From: Neolentinus lepideus HHB14362 ss-1
Lineage: Eukaryota; Basidiomycota; Agaricomycetes; Gloeophyllales; Gloeophyllaceae
DNA: 24,942 bases
Assembly: GCA_001632425.1 (NCBI GenBank)
Contig: KV425606.1
Location: forward strand, 40,902 to 65,843
Direction of reading: 5' to 3'
The position numbers and the translations under genes are program-made. The notes beneath the pieces are model-generated. The model had not been told where the DNA came from. It was given only the letters and a program-made list of their open reading frames with translations, and did not search any database. Within the stretch, counting starts at the first letter, position 1; every line of letters starts with the position of its first letter. This document shows positions 1-9,868 of the stretch, piece after piece.

Positions 1-1440
1 GTTACGTAAGCGGCACTTTTGTTACCGGCGCCCTGCGGGCAACAATGGCCTTGTTTTCGGAACAGTTTCGTCGCAGCGCCCTCGGTGTTGAATGACGTCC
101 GGTGCGGTCAATTTACAAAGGAGGTCTAGGTGTGTAACGTGGTTCCTCAAAATTTGAACTGAAATGAGTGGACAAAATCCCTATTTTTGATGGATTGGAA
201 TCACTGTTCTGCCGGTACCGCGTGTCATGGCATGGCTGATCGTATGCATTAATGAAGGGAGTCGTAATGAGGAACTCAGACGACGCTCAGACTTAGACGC
301 ATGTAGAGTCGGCATGCAAGTTGGAAGATCGCGCCGTGACGCTCAAAGCGACAGAAGGCGCGGAATGCAGCAAGGCCAGAGCAGACGGTAAGAGAGTATT
401 ATGGATCCCTCGACGACGATGCAACTTATATATCTTAGGATACAAGGGTACACTTCCAAGTGAGCACGTTCGCAATGAGGAAGACGGTACTCTCCAAAAT
501 GGGAGACTGATTTCCTATAATAGGAGTACGTCAACACATCCAATTCTACAGAGAAAGTACTAAAGAGACATTGTTGATGCAACGCAGAAACATTGATGCA
601 AGATCTCGTACGGTCTAGTCTAGGAGAAATACGGCGGCGAGTACTATGTACAGCTACCTGGCAGTGTAACCCCCACTGACTGATCCGCAGGAAGACCGTC
701 TTGTCTGTGACCTGCTTAGGCTGAGAATGATCAAGTTATATATCTCGAGTATCATCCGTGGCATTCGCACAGTAACCTGATATTGGGAGAATCTTTGAGA
801 CTGCACAAGATCCGTCGAAAGGGTGTCAAACCACGCTTGAAAGCTCATTATGTGCTGCGAGATAGACAATGATGCTCTGCACTCAGCTCTTTTTGCTCTT
901 TTTAATATCTATATATGGTGGGTAATGCGCCCGATTTCAGACCTCGGTGAAGGCTTCAAGTACTTAATGCTAAGCTTGGAATTTCACTACTACGCAGTCG
1001 AGTGTCTTTGAAGATCTTTGGTTAGACTACAGTACCGTGGCCTATAAGTCCAAGCTTTCCACATAGCTATGTTGGAATTTAGAGATCGCATCGAGCCCGC
1101 TTAATGCTTGCGGAGCCGCTGGAGGCGGCCAGTACGGGGGTAAATGGTTTTGCGCATTCATTGATATATATATAAGCTTGTATTTTCTGGTTTATCCGGT
1201 ACGCGATTGCCCAATGCCCTTCGCAACCGACCGCCCGTGGCGGGTGCGCTCATCGTACTGTCTGGGTTTATTTCAACAACCTACTCTTCAAACTGCAATG
1301 TCTTACACTACAAAATCGTCGTACTCGTCTTCAAGCTGGGAAGCAGGGTAATAGCACCCACGTGACCGATCAATTATAGTATACGCCACCACTTTACGCG
1401 CCCACAACACAGCTTCGTAGGTACCGCTGTAACTCGGACC
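1..1440. other. Gene-poor 5' stretch upstream of the reductase gene
   Basis: I find no convincing gene here. The open frames are all under about 80 codons, start or stop at arbitrary places, match no known domain and have no paired splice sites. A TA-rich run near 1163-1175 could be a TATA-like element, but nothing coding follows within the usual distance. The last 80-100 bases are the promoter of the reductase gene. The very start could hold the 3' flank of a gene outside the window. Confidence 0.5.
1359..1366 (+). promoter_or_regulatory. CACGTGAC E-box in the reductase promoter
   Basis: A palindromic CACGTG core followed by AC lies about 80 bases upstream of the start codon at 1441. CACGTG is the binding core of basic helix-loop-helix factors, which in fungi include Cbf1-type and sterol-responsive regulators. 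A single site can arise by chance, so a regulatory role is an inference. Confidence 0.3.
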
Positions 1441-2471
1441 ATGCTCTGGAAACCAGACGTTGCAACGGCAGTAGCTTGGTACGACGGTGAGTTTTTAACT
1501 AACTGGATGCGCATACGAGATTTGAATGACTTCAACGACTTGAACTACTCGAAATCTCAACACGTGCCCGTACTAACCTCGCTGCAGCTGCCAGGAAGTG
1601 GTTCTTCATATGTCCCCTCCTTGCAACACCGACCACCTTCCTGATTGACGCACCCTTTGGCCGGTTTGCTCCGAAGGGAAAGAGTATGTTCATGGTTGAT
1701 GGTACGTATCTCGCCTCGCACCCTGCTCAACCGACTCGCTCTCATCCCCATCTCCCCAACTTCCACTCAGGCCTAACATCATGGATCTTGATGGAAGCCA
1801 TCTCCCCAATCTTCTTCCTCTACACATACTACATCTCTCCCCTCACTCCTGCCTCCCAGTCCCGTCCATTGTCCGACGCCGCGACGCCGTTCGCCATCAT
1901 GTACCTCCTCCACTACTCCAACCGCACCTTCCTCACCCCCCTGCGCACGCCCTCCCGCTCCAAATCGCATCTGATCGTCCCCCTCGCCGCCATCCTGTTC
2001 AATATCGTCAACGGTTCGCTGCTGGGGACGTACCTCTCCTCTCCGCAAACGAGTGCGTCTATAGCGAGCGAGCCGAAATGGCGCCTCTACGCGGGCACAG
2101 CTATGTGGCTCGTGGGAATCATCGGGAATATCAAGCACGACGAGATCCTCCTCAACATCCGGCGGGACAAAACCCGATCTAACGAGCAGAACCACTACGC
2201 CATCCCCCACGGCCTGCTCTACAAATACATATCCTACCCGAACTACTTCTGCGAGTGGATCGAGTGGATCGGGTTCGCGGTGGCGTGCTCGCCCGTGCCC
2301 TCCCTGCTCTCTTATAACGACTTCCTGAGGACTGTGACGCCGCCGTGGCTGTTCGTGATCGCGGAGGTGGCTACGATGCTGCCGCGTGCGTGGAGGGGAC
2401 ATAAATGGTACCATCAGAAGTTCCCTGAGTATCCAAAGGAGAGAAAGGCGGTGATACCTTTTATTTTTTGA
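1441..2471 (+). CDS. 3-oxo-5-alpha-steroid 4-dehydrogenase (steroid 5-alpha-reductase) family protein
   Basis: Three exons, 1441-1486, 1588-1701 and 1771-2471, join in frame to give 286 residues, a normal length for this family. Intron 1 begins GTGAG, has a TACTAAC branch site at 1571 and ends CTGCAG. Intron 2 begins GTACGT and ends CACTCAG. The protein shows the family signatures in order: an APFGRF segment in exon 2, a LHYSNRTFLTPLR block, then the NADPH-site region IPHGLLY followed by PNYFCEWIEWIGFA, and the C-terminal HKWYHQKFPEYP...PFIF. Several hydrophobic segments fit a polytopic ER membrane protein. Family members reduce the delta-4 or enoyl double bond of steroids or of very-long-chain and polyprenol substrates using NADPH; the substrate here cannot be told. 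It lies just outside duplicated copy A and has no second copy in the window. The start is the first ATG that gives an open spliced frame. Confidence 0.93.
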
Positions 2472-3085
2472 GCGGATGCGAGATTTGGTGCCAATGACAA
2501 GGGGTTGGGGGCGAGGGCGCTTGTGCATTTTGATTGACGGCATCTTCAAGTTTGAATAATAACCTGCCGGTTTATCTTGCAATGTATATCAATTTCTTGG
2601 ACATACACATTTTCGTTCTCAATCCCAGACATCTTTGTCGAAAAATATTATTAATAACTCTTTGGTTAACTTTGTTTTATTCGCGCTGTACGAAAAGACC
2701 AAAATAACCATTGGAGTAGGCGAGCGTTGCGCTATTCATAGACGGTGATCGAAATCTTGTGAGGGTAGGGTTAGGTGCACACCTGGATAATCATAGGTTA
2801 GAAACACGACGTTGACCGTTTGTTGATTAATATGATAATATCTAGGGACAATTGACATGTCGAAATGATCCTGTGAGTATGGATGTATTTCCTGATTTTG
2901 GAATCAATGTCAGACTCCTTTGCCCGCGACTGGAAGAGGAACTCAACTCGACTCTTAACATGAAATTAGTGCAGTGATTGGGACACCAGTGGGAGTACTT
3001 ACTGGGAGTGAACGCTTCCTCAGACCCTCCAATAACTCTGAGCTTCGAAGTGAAGATGTACACTCTGTATCTTCAGTTAGGCCCG

Positions 3086-3416
3086 TCAGCAACCGGGCCT
3101 ATACAAGTTACAACCTGGATCTAATTTTTCCATTGACACGGAAACGGATGTGCACTGTGGATACGGCACTTCTGATTCGCTTTCTTCTATTAGGCCACTG
3201 GGCAGCGACATCTCTATCAATACCAGTATCTCACCTGGAAGACTGGCCCCAACTTCCTTCGAGCTTACTACAGGGTACTGTTGAACATCTACATCAATGT
3301 CCCGATAATAACTCAAAGCTTTTCTGCAGTAAACGACACGACGTATCCCACGAAAACAATGGCTCCAAGGACCTGCAGTGAGTTACAAGTTAACCAACGA
3401 GACTCAGACCAACCAT
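3086..3416 (-). pseudogene. Broken copy of the small secreted protein gene S
   Basis: This is the copy A counterpart of the minus-strand gene at 18498-18861. The body aligns well on the minus strand, for example VSSKEVGAS against VSSREIGAS, with conservative replacements. Two lesions break it. Relative to copy B the start region has lost about 14 bases, so the two-codon first exon and its GTGAGA donor are gone; the remaining ATG (3416-3414) is followed at once by GTTGGT. A one-base deletion near 3317-3335 then shifts the frame, so translation from the signal-peptide frame meets TGA at 3315-3313. The original body frame stays open down to 3086. I infer a recent pseudogene. Confidence 0.6.
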
Positions 3417-3608
3417 TCAAGCTCAAGCCCACAACTGAACAGGACGGCAGATGATGCGAGCGAGATGTACTGCGACATCATCATTTGCCTTGACATAAAG
3501 ATGCCTCCGAAATCAGCATCAGAGCGTGAAATCTTAGGAAAGTAAAGGCGCCTCCGTGGAGGGAAAGCATCTTCACGCATGCATAGATATGGACGGACGA
3601 TCAAGTGA

Positions 3609-3963
3609 ATGAATCAACTGCGCCAGATCGATAGAATGATAGAAGATATTCTTCAGGTAGCGTTTTACGTGCTGGACGGCTACTTGATAGAAACTAACAA
3701 TCGGTTGGTAGATGCCGCTCATACAACAATCGAACAAGACCAACGATGACTGGGAGAACACCACAGTGGATGCGTCATCCGAGCTGGACATGCAGCCACA
3801 TTCAGCAGCAGACGGACAGGGGGGTGATGTGGTCGTTCGTCGTCAGATCCTGAGGACATTGAATTATAATTCAGGGAAGCGACGACGCCAGTCTCCCGAC
3901 CATCAGTTGGATACTTCCTCACTGAGACCCACTCCACTGACTTCTCAAATTGTACAGGTATAA
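3609..3963 (+). pseudogene. P1 family gene, copy A, frameshifted
   Basis: Exon 1 (3609-3656) encodes 16 residues, MNQLRQIDRMIEDILQ. An intron of 55 nt (3657-3711, GTAGCG...GGTAG, with an ACTAAC branch site) leads in phase 0 to exon 2 (3712-3963), giving 99 residues. Exon 1 resembles the end of P2 exon 1 (RIEKMIDEILE), and the intron sits at the same place. Against copy B there is a net 4-base deletion near 3822-3832, which moves the frame. The copy B frame, if followed here, meets TAA just after the SSSDPEDIEL segment near 3867. The other indels against B are 6 and 39 bases, so the frame was kept before this lesion. The A product would have an altered, basic C-terminus. In both copies a TGA precedes the exon 1 ATG, so P1 may also have lost an N-terminal part. 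Confidence 0.5.
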
Positions 3964-4050
3964 CGGCACTCAAACCTCAGGATATTGTTTGAAAAGAACA
4001 GTCGTGACATGTACTCGCTAATCAAAGCCCCGCGACACTCCTTTGAGAAC

Positions 4051-4100
4051 GCGTGCGTAGACACTTGCAAATACGGGATCTGCCGAATCTGCCGGTTGAT
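4051..4100 (+). promoter_or_regulatory. Shared upstream box, P2 copy A
   Basis: A 50-base block starting GCGTGCGTAGACACTTGCAA and ending CTGCCGGTTGAT lies 93 bases before the P2 start codon. Closely similar blocks stand before the P3 genes and before P2 in copy B, although P2 and P3 coding regions do not align. Confidence 0.6.
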
Positions 4101-4193
4101 CGCACCCCATTAGTTCATTGTTCACTTGCGCGACCACACACTTCGCACCATTCATCCTCCTGCCACAATTCATCCTCCTGCATTCCGTACACG

Positions 4194-5002
4194 ATGGCCG
4201 TTTTCAAGCGCGCGAAGAATTCAGCAGAAACCCAAAAGAAAATATCCAGGTCGAAGCGATCCGTCAAGCAGTGGCACAGTCGGGGAGAGGACCGTCCAGA
4301 CACTCGTTGGCGGACGAAATTGAAGCGCTTGTACAGAATAGAGAAGATGATCGACGAGATTCTTGAGGTATGTCTACTGTTGCAGGTTGTCCTTGCGCAG
4401 AATGGCTGATCTTTGGTTGTTAGATGCCGCAGATGCACAACGGACAGAAATCAACCAACCTCAATTCGGAGAACCTCAATTCGGAGGACCTAGTGTCTGG
4501 TGACGCGGCAACAAGCGCGACGCGATGTCCCAGACCTGCATCGGTAAACAATTCCTTGTCATCGGACACTGAAACTCTTGCACAATCCACGCTCGTGCCA
4601 CTGTCCGACATAGGGTCTTCCTGCCACCTGCCACCGCCACCATCTTCGTCCAATGTCCCATTTCCGACGGCACTCGACAATCACAAGCATTCTCCAGTAG
4701 AGCCTAAACCCGCCGTCGGTCCAGGCATGCTAGACAAAGGAGCTCTTCCATTCGCACGCACCGTTGCAGAGTGCAAGTGGCCGAGCTTAACAGTGGAGTG
4801 CCTCACTGTTGATTCCTCATCGGACGAGGAGGATTTCTGCAGTGAGAAGGATGCCTCAGTCAGCGATGACGGTATCTACGCTATCCCGCAAAAGAGGCGT
4901 CGCCGGGATAGCTCCCCACGCCGCTTGCCCAGTAGCCGCGTTAGAGGCCGCGACATCAAACCCAAGCCATTACGCGGTCTCGGGGTATCGAGCTACGAAT
5001 GA
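4194..5002 (+). CDS. P2 family protein, copy A (unknown function)
   Basis: Exon 1 (4194-4367, 58 residues) is very basic at first (MAVFKRAK...KKISRSKRSVKQW) and ends in a helix-prone LKRLYRIEKMIDEILE. A 56-nt phase-0 intron (4368-4423, GTATGT...TTGTTAG, CTGAT branch) leads to exon 2, which begins with Met. Exon 2 is Ser/Pro-rich, with a tandem LNSENLNSED (a 15-base DNA repeat at 4457-4486, single in copy B), an acidic DSSSDEEDF patch that fits casein kinase 2 sites, and a KRRRRDSSPRR cluster that could be a nuclear localisation signal. The first stop at 5000-5002 gives 250 residues. If a further 57-nt intron (4985-5041, GTATCG...GTTCAG) is removed, the frame continues to TAG at 5156-5158 and adds 38 residues including RCPGCQRRLAYPE, for 283 in all. 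I do not recognise the family. A nuclear role is only an inference. Confidence 0.72.
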
Positions 5003-5449
5003 GTCAAACGGTGTTCCAAGCTCGAAAAACAAGTCGTTCAGCTGCGCCAGGACCATCTGGCTTCGCTGATGCAGAAGCTACCCCCGGCGGCGGAGATGTC
5101 TTCCTTCAGGTGTCCTGGTTGTCAGAGAAGGCTTGCGTATCCAGAGAGTTGTGCATAGTGGTGGGGTAGAGATCTTGTGTGAGTGTTGATTTGAATGTAA
5201 TTTGGATCGGTCCGCAGAATGCCCTGTATAACTTCCTGCTGGGATGCTTGGATCGGAGGAAAAATCGGATACAATACAGAGTAATGGAAAAATGAACAGC
5301 TAAGGTATTCGGCATCGAAGAGATATCCTTGCTCGCGATTGTCCTTTGTCGTGATATCGACCAAATGGCACATAAATTATGGATATATTTGGAGAGAACG
5401 GTGGTGAAAACCATTCAGGAACCGAAGTCGTCCTCTCTTAGGTCCGAAC

Positions 5450-5499
5450 GCATGCATAGACACTCGCAAACACGGAACTTGCCGGACCGGCCGGTTGAT
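5450..5499 (+). promoter_or_regulatory. Shared upstream box, first P3 gene of copy A
   Basis: A 50-base block of the same kind, running from GCATGCATAGACACTCGCAA to GGCCGGTTGAT, lies 65 bases upstream of the start codon at 5565. Confidence 0.6.
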
Positions 5500-5564
5500 C
5501 CCTGCTTATATGCCACAACCAGTGGCACATACCTTGACCGCCATCGTCCTCTTGCTTACACGGT

Positions 5565-6597
5565 ATGGTCGCTATCAAGTGGCTTCAAAATGATCTACCC
5601 AGCAAACAGACGAATTCTTCCACACATGTGGCCGTCGAGCGGCCGCGACAAGTATCGACAGTGGATAGCATCGTCGATGAGCATGACGAGACGAGTAGAT
5701 GGATCAACAAAAGGCTAGAGAGTTTGCGCGAGGTGAGCTGTTTTCTCATTCACAAGTGAAGACGAGCGATCTGATATTAATCTTTAGATGTATCAGAAAG
5801 AAAAACATCAAAAGACTAACCTTGGAGGTGTAATATGCAATAATACACATGTAGCTACGGCGGTATTGCACCAACCAAAGCCACGACGCCTATGGGAGAG
5901 ACCTGCGTGGCTCGATGACACATCGGTGTACGGGATTAGACTTGTCGAAGCTGAGCGGCCGTCGCCGTCGCAGCCGGCACGTCTTCCAACCACGCTGTCC
6001 GAGACTCAGGCAAATGCAACAATGCGCTCTCGAGAGACTGCGATTCCAATGGAATCACAAGTGATTGGAGTTGACAAGTTTGGCGTCTCAATCTCTACGA
6101 CTACCGAAGACACCTTTATAACTTCGGCTAGGCGAGCTGACGCAGAAGGGCAAGCTGACCTTTGGACCGTCCAAACCGATCGTCCTTGGCTCGATACGCA
6201 ACCCGTGAACAACTTCTCACATTCGGAAGGGTTTTTCAACGCTGAGAGAGTGTCGAGCCTCTCGACAGCATCCAGCACTGATGGTCATGGTTTGGCAGGT
6301 ATAACCCCCCAGTCTGGACCATCTGGACCATCTGGATACGGGACTGCATTATGTCCTGCGGTGGGGGCATCCTCCTATACGTCGAGCACCTCAACGACGG
6401 ACAAGGCGCAGGACGATAGAGAGATGAGGTGGTTGGAAGAGGATTTGCTGGAGCATCGGCAAGACGGCAAGACGAGAAAACTGCCTCTCAGCCGCAAGTT
6501 TACCCAGAACTGCAAGGCGAGCTTTGCTAAAGTCTTTCGTAAACGCAGAGTACCTGAACTGCTATTGGAGGATAAAAGACGAAAGCGGCGAGGGTGA
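5565..6597 (+). CDS. P3 family protein, first tandem gene in copy A (P3a)
   Basis: Exon 1 (5565-5732) encodes 56 residues ending HDETSRWINKRLESLRE. A 55-nt phase-0 intron (5733-5787, GTGAGC...TCTTTAG) leads to exon 2 (5788-6597, 269 residues, starting MYQKEK), for 325 in all. Exon 2 holds three blocks shared with the other P3 genes: VLHQPKPRRLWERPAWLDD near its start, a Ser/Thr-rich middle with LSTASS and a tandem SGPSGPSG, and a C-terminal REMRWLEEDLLEH followed by a basic stretch. Its own tail ends in a strongly basic DKRRKRRG that the other two P3 genes lack. There is no signal peptide or membrane segment. I do not know the family. It lies head-to-tail with P3b, and copy B has no separate counterpart. 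Confidence 0.72.
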
Positions 6598-6855
6598 GCT
6601 TGTTCCCTGTAGTTGTCGTATATGGTGCGCGAGGTGGATAGAACGGCCGGTGTAACCTCCGGGTGGGACTGGAGGCAAGAATAGAGGAATTGAAAATTAA
6701 AATACTGGGCGCCGCTGAGATGTCAATAGTCTTTCTAGCTATCGTCCATCGCTGCAATACCCTCTGACGGAATGGCACAATATATTTTGCCGAAAACGAT
6801 CGTGGAAACCATTCACGAACCGAAGCCTTTGGACTTCCTCCTTTGCGTCGGAACT

Positions 6856-6896
6856 GCGTGCGCAGACACTTGCAAACACGGAACCTGCCGGTTGAT
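6856..6896 (+). promoter_or_regulatory. Shared upstream box, second P3 gene of copy A
   Basis: A 41-base version of the box, from GCGTGCGCAGACACTTGCAA to CTGCCGGTTGAT, lies 69 bases upstream of the start at 6966. It lacks the 9-base GGACCGGCC insert seen before the other P3 genes. Confidence 0.6.
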
Positions 6897-6965
6897 GGCT
6901 ACTCATAAGCTCATTGTTCGAACCACAACCTACCTTGACCGCCATCGTCCTCTTGTTTATACGCT

Positions 6966-8010
6966 ATGGTCGGTACCGGGTGGTTTCAAAACGCTGCACC
7001 CAGCAAGCAGGCGATTTCTTCCAAACCGAGGGCGGAACTGAGGTCCGTCGAGTGCCCGCGACAAGTACCGACTATGGACGTTGTCCTCGATGCGCAAGAC
7101 GAGACGAGCAGATGGATCAATCAAAGACTACAGAGTCTGAGCGAGGTGATATCGTTTTATCATTTACAGGTAACGATAGAGGGCTAAGATTAGTCTTTAG
7201 ATGTATCAGAAACAGAAAAATTTAAAGACCAACCTGCGCGCCGAATACGATAATAGGCGTAAACCTATGGGAGTATTGCACCAGCCGAAGCCACGCCGCC
7301 TTCGGGAAAGACCTGCGTGGCTCGATGACCCATCGGCCTACGATATCAGAGTAGTCGCAGTTGAGAGGTCACCATTGCAGCCACTACTCTCTTCGTCCAC
7401 ACTATGCGGGACCCAGGCGCATGAGATGACGGAATCTCAAGAGCCTGACCCCGCTCTAAAGACCATGGATTTTCAAGAGATTGTGATTACAACAGAATCA
7501 CGAATGATTGGCGTTGATCAATTTGGTGTTTTGATTCCCACAAGTATGGAACAGACCTTCGCAACTTCGGCCACACAAGCTCACGAAGAAGGTCCTGCTG
7601 AGCTTTGGAAGGCCATCCAAATTGATCCGTTCTCGCTGGATGCACAATCTGCGAATTACTCCTCCCAGTCCGAGGAATCTCTCACGGTCAGGAGAGGCTC
7701 GAGCCTCTCAACAGCATCCAGCAGTCACAAACGTGTTTTGGGAGGTATGGCCCTCCAGACTGGTCCATCCGATCCGGATGGATATGGAATCGCGTTGTAT
7801 CCTGCAGCTGAGACATCGTCCTATATTACTAGCACCTCGACGACAGACGAAGCTGAGGAGTCTAATAGAGAGATGAGGTGGCTGGAAGAGGGTATGCTGG
7901 AGCATCAACAGGTCTTCAAGACGAGTAAACTGGCTCTCAGGCGCAAGTATACCCAGGACTGCAGGGCGCGCTTCTCAAAAGTCCTTGGTAAACGCAAGGG
8001 ACCGTTGTAG
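6966..8010 (+). CDS. P3 family protein, second tandem gene in copy A (P3b)
   Basis: Exon 1 (6966-7145) encodes 60 residues ending DETSRWINQRLQSLSE. A 55-nt phase-0 intron (7146-7200, GTGATA...TCTTTAG) leads to exon 2 (7201-8010, 269 residues, starting MYQKQKN), for 329 in all. The same three blocks as in P3a are present: VLHQPKPRRLRERPAWLDD, a Ser/Thr-rich middle (LSTASSSH, SSYITSTSTTD) and REMRWLEEGMLEHQQ with a basic tail ending KRKGPL. Exon 2 is 810 bases in all three P3 genes although internal indels differ, and those indels are multiples of three, as expected for coding DNA. In the 48 codons I compared with P3 of copy B, 10 of 14 changed codons replace an amino acid. No known domain was recognised. 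Confidence 0.75.
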
Positions 8011-8845
8011 GCTGAAAGGGCTGGAGCGGCGAGGGCGAGGGCGAGTCTTAGGAACTGTCGGTAGAGCGTGAAGAGGGTATCAAAACTTAGTTTGCGCAGA
8101 AACTGTGTGAGTTCCTGGTTGGAAGTTCGTTAAATATATCGCATCTATCGGGTTATTTCTTCAGACATTTCGCGAGATTGCTTCATTCGGGTTTGGTGGA
8201 GAAATGTTGTACACGACTAAGGGATTAACGCTGTCGCGTTGCCGCCTGACTTCGGCCTGGGGTGGCCGGAAGGTCACAAACCGCTCTTCTAGGCGGTCCG
8301 TTCATTACTTGATTATCTATCTGCCTCATACCTTCCGTGTTCACGTGTCAAGGACGACCGGTGTCTCCGACGAGGGTCAAGTTCTAGATGTTGTGGCTTG
8401 CTACCAACATGGAGATAGTACGTATGGTCTGATGGAATGGTGCGTGCGAATATGAGTTTGTTAGTGTCGGTTATAACGAGTTTGAGACTACAAGATTCTC
8501 TCACCCAGAATTCAATTGAGATCCGGGCGACCACTGAGCGGGACAGCCAATGGCCTCTGACGCGTTGCACGCAATGCGCATGGGCGACGGTGATACGCCT
8601 CAGCCAATGAAACCTCTACCTGTCCCACTCAGGAAGCCAGTCTTCAATCCCTAGCGTACGGAGGCTGCTTGACATTACATCCGTGTTGTCAGCCACTTCA
8701 AATACTATCCGAAAAAGCACACGGATACCTACCGAAGTAAGTAATTCGGATTTATCGAGGTTCGCCGCAGGCGAGTACATGCACACGCGAATACGACGTG
8801 TCTCAGCGTGTCTTCTCAGAGCAGCGACGGAGTCCTGGCCATCGA
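8011..8845. other. Conserved non-coding stretch downstream of P3b
   Basis: No open frame here looks real. The short plus and minus frames are not kept between the copies. The first 200 bases are nevertheless better conserved in copy B than the neighbouring coding exon. Two CCAAT motifs (about 8546 and 8604) and a CACGTG (about 8344) precede the G remnant and may belong to its promoter. Confidence 0.45.
8064..8149 (+). other. 86-base element identical in both copies, 3' of P3
   Basis: This stretch, starting GAGCGTGAAGAGGG and ending CGCATCTATC, is identical base for base to 22125-22210. It starts about 54 bases after the P3 stop codon in both copies, so it probably lies in the 3' untranslated region or terminator. 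No open frame explains the conservation. Confidence 0.6.
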
Positions 8846-9365
8846 TGCCGCTTCAAAATCTTGCGCAGATCGGTATTCACCTCGATTATGGTCAAAGTGA
8901 TCCCCATAAGGACAGAGGGAGGGACCAGGACGCCCCCCACCCCAAATCAACCGAAAGCCACCAATCACGATCACAGCCAGAACTATTGTCCGCACGGATC
9001 ACCCGAACAGGGCTCCTTGGGAAGCATCACCAATAGTTACTTATGGATCTTATGTCCTGGCATCGCTGCTATGGTTCACTAATAGCAATGCGTCGGATGA
9101 CGTCCTGGCAACCAATGACATCGAGTTCGCAGTGGACGGAACAACCAGCCTTCTGCTGGCCGATCCAACCCCTTTGACCCTCACATTCTTCCTGAAACCC
9201 TATGTAGAAGACTTGGAGTTTTCAGCTGGCGACAGTCTGCCATGGCTATCCGATATCCAGGACTTGTCGACGGGCGATGGGGGTAAGCTCGTAATTACCC
9301 TGTCGTACGGCCATCGGGACAGATGCAGCGGCGTTGCTGGAGAAGATGGTCACGGACCTAGGTAG
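8846..9365 (+). pseudogene. G gene remnant, copy A
   Basis: The start ATCGATGCCGCTTCAAAATC is shared with copy B at 22798. In A the first half is disturbed by small insertions (net 4 bases) near 8900-8950 and by a 35-base length difference near 9036, so the frame from the ATG ends at 9036. The second half, from about 9042 to TAG at 9363-9365, is open for about 107 codons in the frame that continues from the copy B start. It reads SYVLASLLWFTNS, then LKPYVEDLEFSAGDSLPW. I do not recognise it. The frame assignment rests only on the A/B comparison and could be wrong. Confidence 0.35.
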
Positions 9366-9505
9366 TGATGGCGGTATCATGAAAGAGTGAGGTATTTATT
9401 TTTGGTTGTTCGTGATCAGCGTGTTGCCTCCGATGCCAGGTTTGGAATGGTATGGGCGAAACATGTCCATATTCACCTTCAAAACTCGACTTCGTCTATT
9501 CATGA

Positions 9506-9868
9506 ATGCGTGAGATGAGCTCCGAGATTACGGGAAAGGGTTGTAGTCGTCAAGTCGAAGAGGACGGAGACGACGAAGGCCATCGAATGGACACAGCGGA
9601 AGGCGTATCAAGCGCCAAGAGGTGCATTAATGCTCGTAACCACCTTTTCAGCACAGCTATGCAGGCCTTACTAAAGTCCACTCAACAATCGGCCTCTTCG
9701 CGATACGAACAGTCAGCTGAACGGGACGCCGATGCCGACGGTAAGTGCTCGGCCATCCGTGCGTCAGAAGACAATGGGACCATAGAGCGTCTTCGGTATT
9801 CCCTCGAAACCATTGGCGTGGACGGCTACCCTAGGAAAGAATGTTGTGTGCTCGGGCTGCCGATATAG
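9506..9868 (+). CDS. E family protein, copy A (120 residues, unknown)
   Basis: A single open frame of 120 codons. The N-terminal half is acidic (QVEEDGDDEGHRMDT), the middle is Ser/Gln-rich, and the end carries IRASEDNGTIERLRYSLET. That last block recurs as VRASEDQADIQHLRYSFQT near 11961-12016, so it is a paralogous family and not a chance frame. A GTAAGT at 9740 could be a donor, but homology continues through it. Downstream, 10034-10108 resembles the copy B intron and 10109 onward its exon 2 (LNACRKA), but here that exon has a one-base insertion and a TAG, so the longer product seen in B is probably not made. Function unknown. Confidence 0.4.
   Translation: MREMSSEITGKGCSRQVEEDGDDEGHRMDTAEGVSSAKRCINARNHLFSTAMQALLKSTQQSASSRYEQSAERDADADGKCSAIRASEDNGTIERLRYSLETIGVDGYPRKECCVLGLPI

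Noticed and set aside
1779..2582. 267-codon minus-strand frame across the reductase gene
   Set aside because: Shadow of the GC-rich reductase exon 3. The plus strand has the family motifs and correct splice sites.
2974..3381. 135-codon plus-strand frame in copy A and its counterpart at 18479-18787
   Set aside because: Between the copies it changes most at second codon positions and has different ends. The minus-strand frame over the same DNA is conserved conservatively and gains a signal peptide when spliced.
3719..3973. Antisense frames over P1 (also 19158-19496)
   Set aside because: They mirror P1 exon 2, and the A and B versions break at the P1 frameshift. No start or splice support.
4194..4367. 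P2 exon 1 as a homeodomain or mating-type protein
   Set aside because: It is basic and helix-prone, but the conserved third-helix residues of a homeodomain are not present and the length is too short.
5106..5414. 102-codon minus-strand frame between P2 and P3a (B: 20593-20817)
   Set aside because: Frame not kept in copy B, low-complexity composition, and it overlaps the P3 promoter region.
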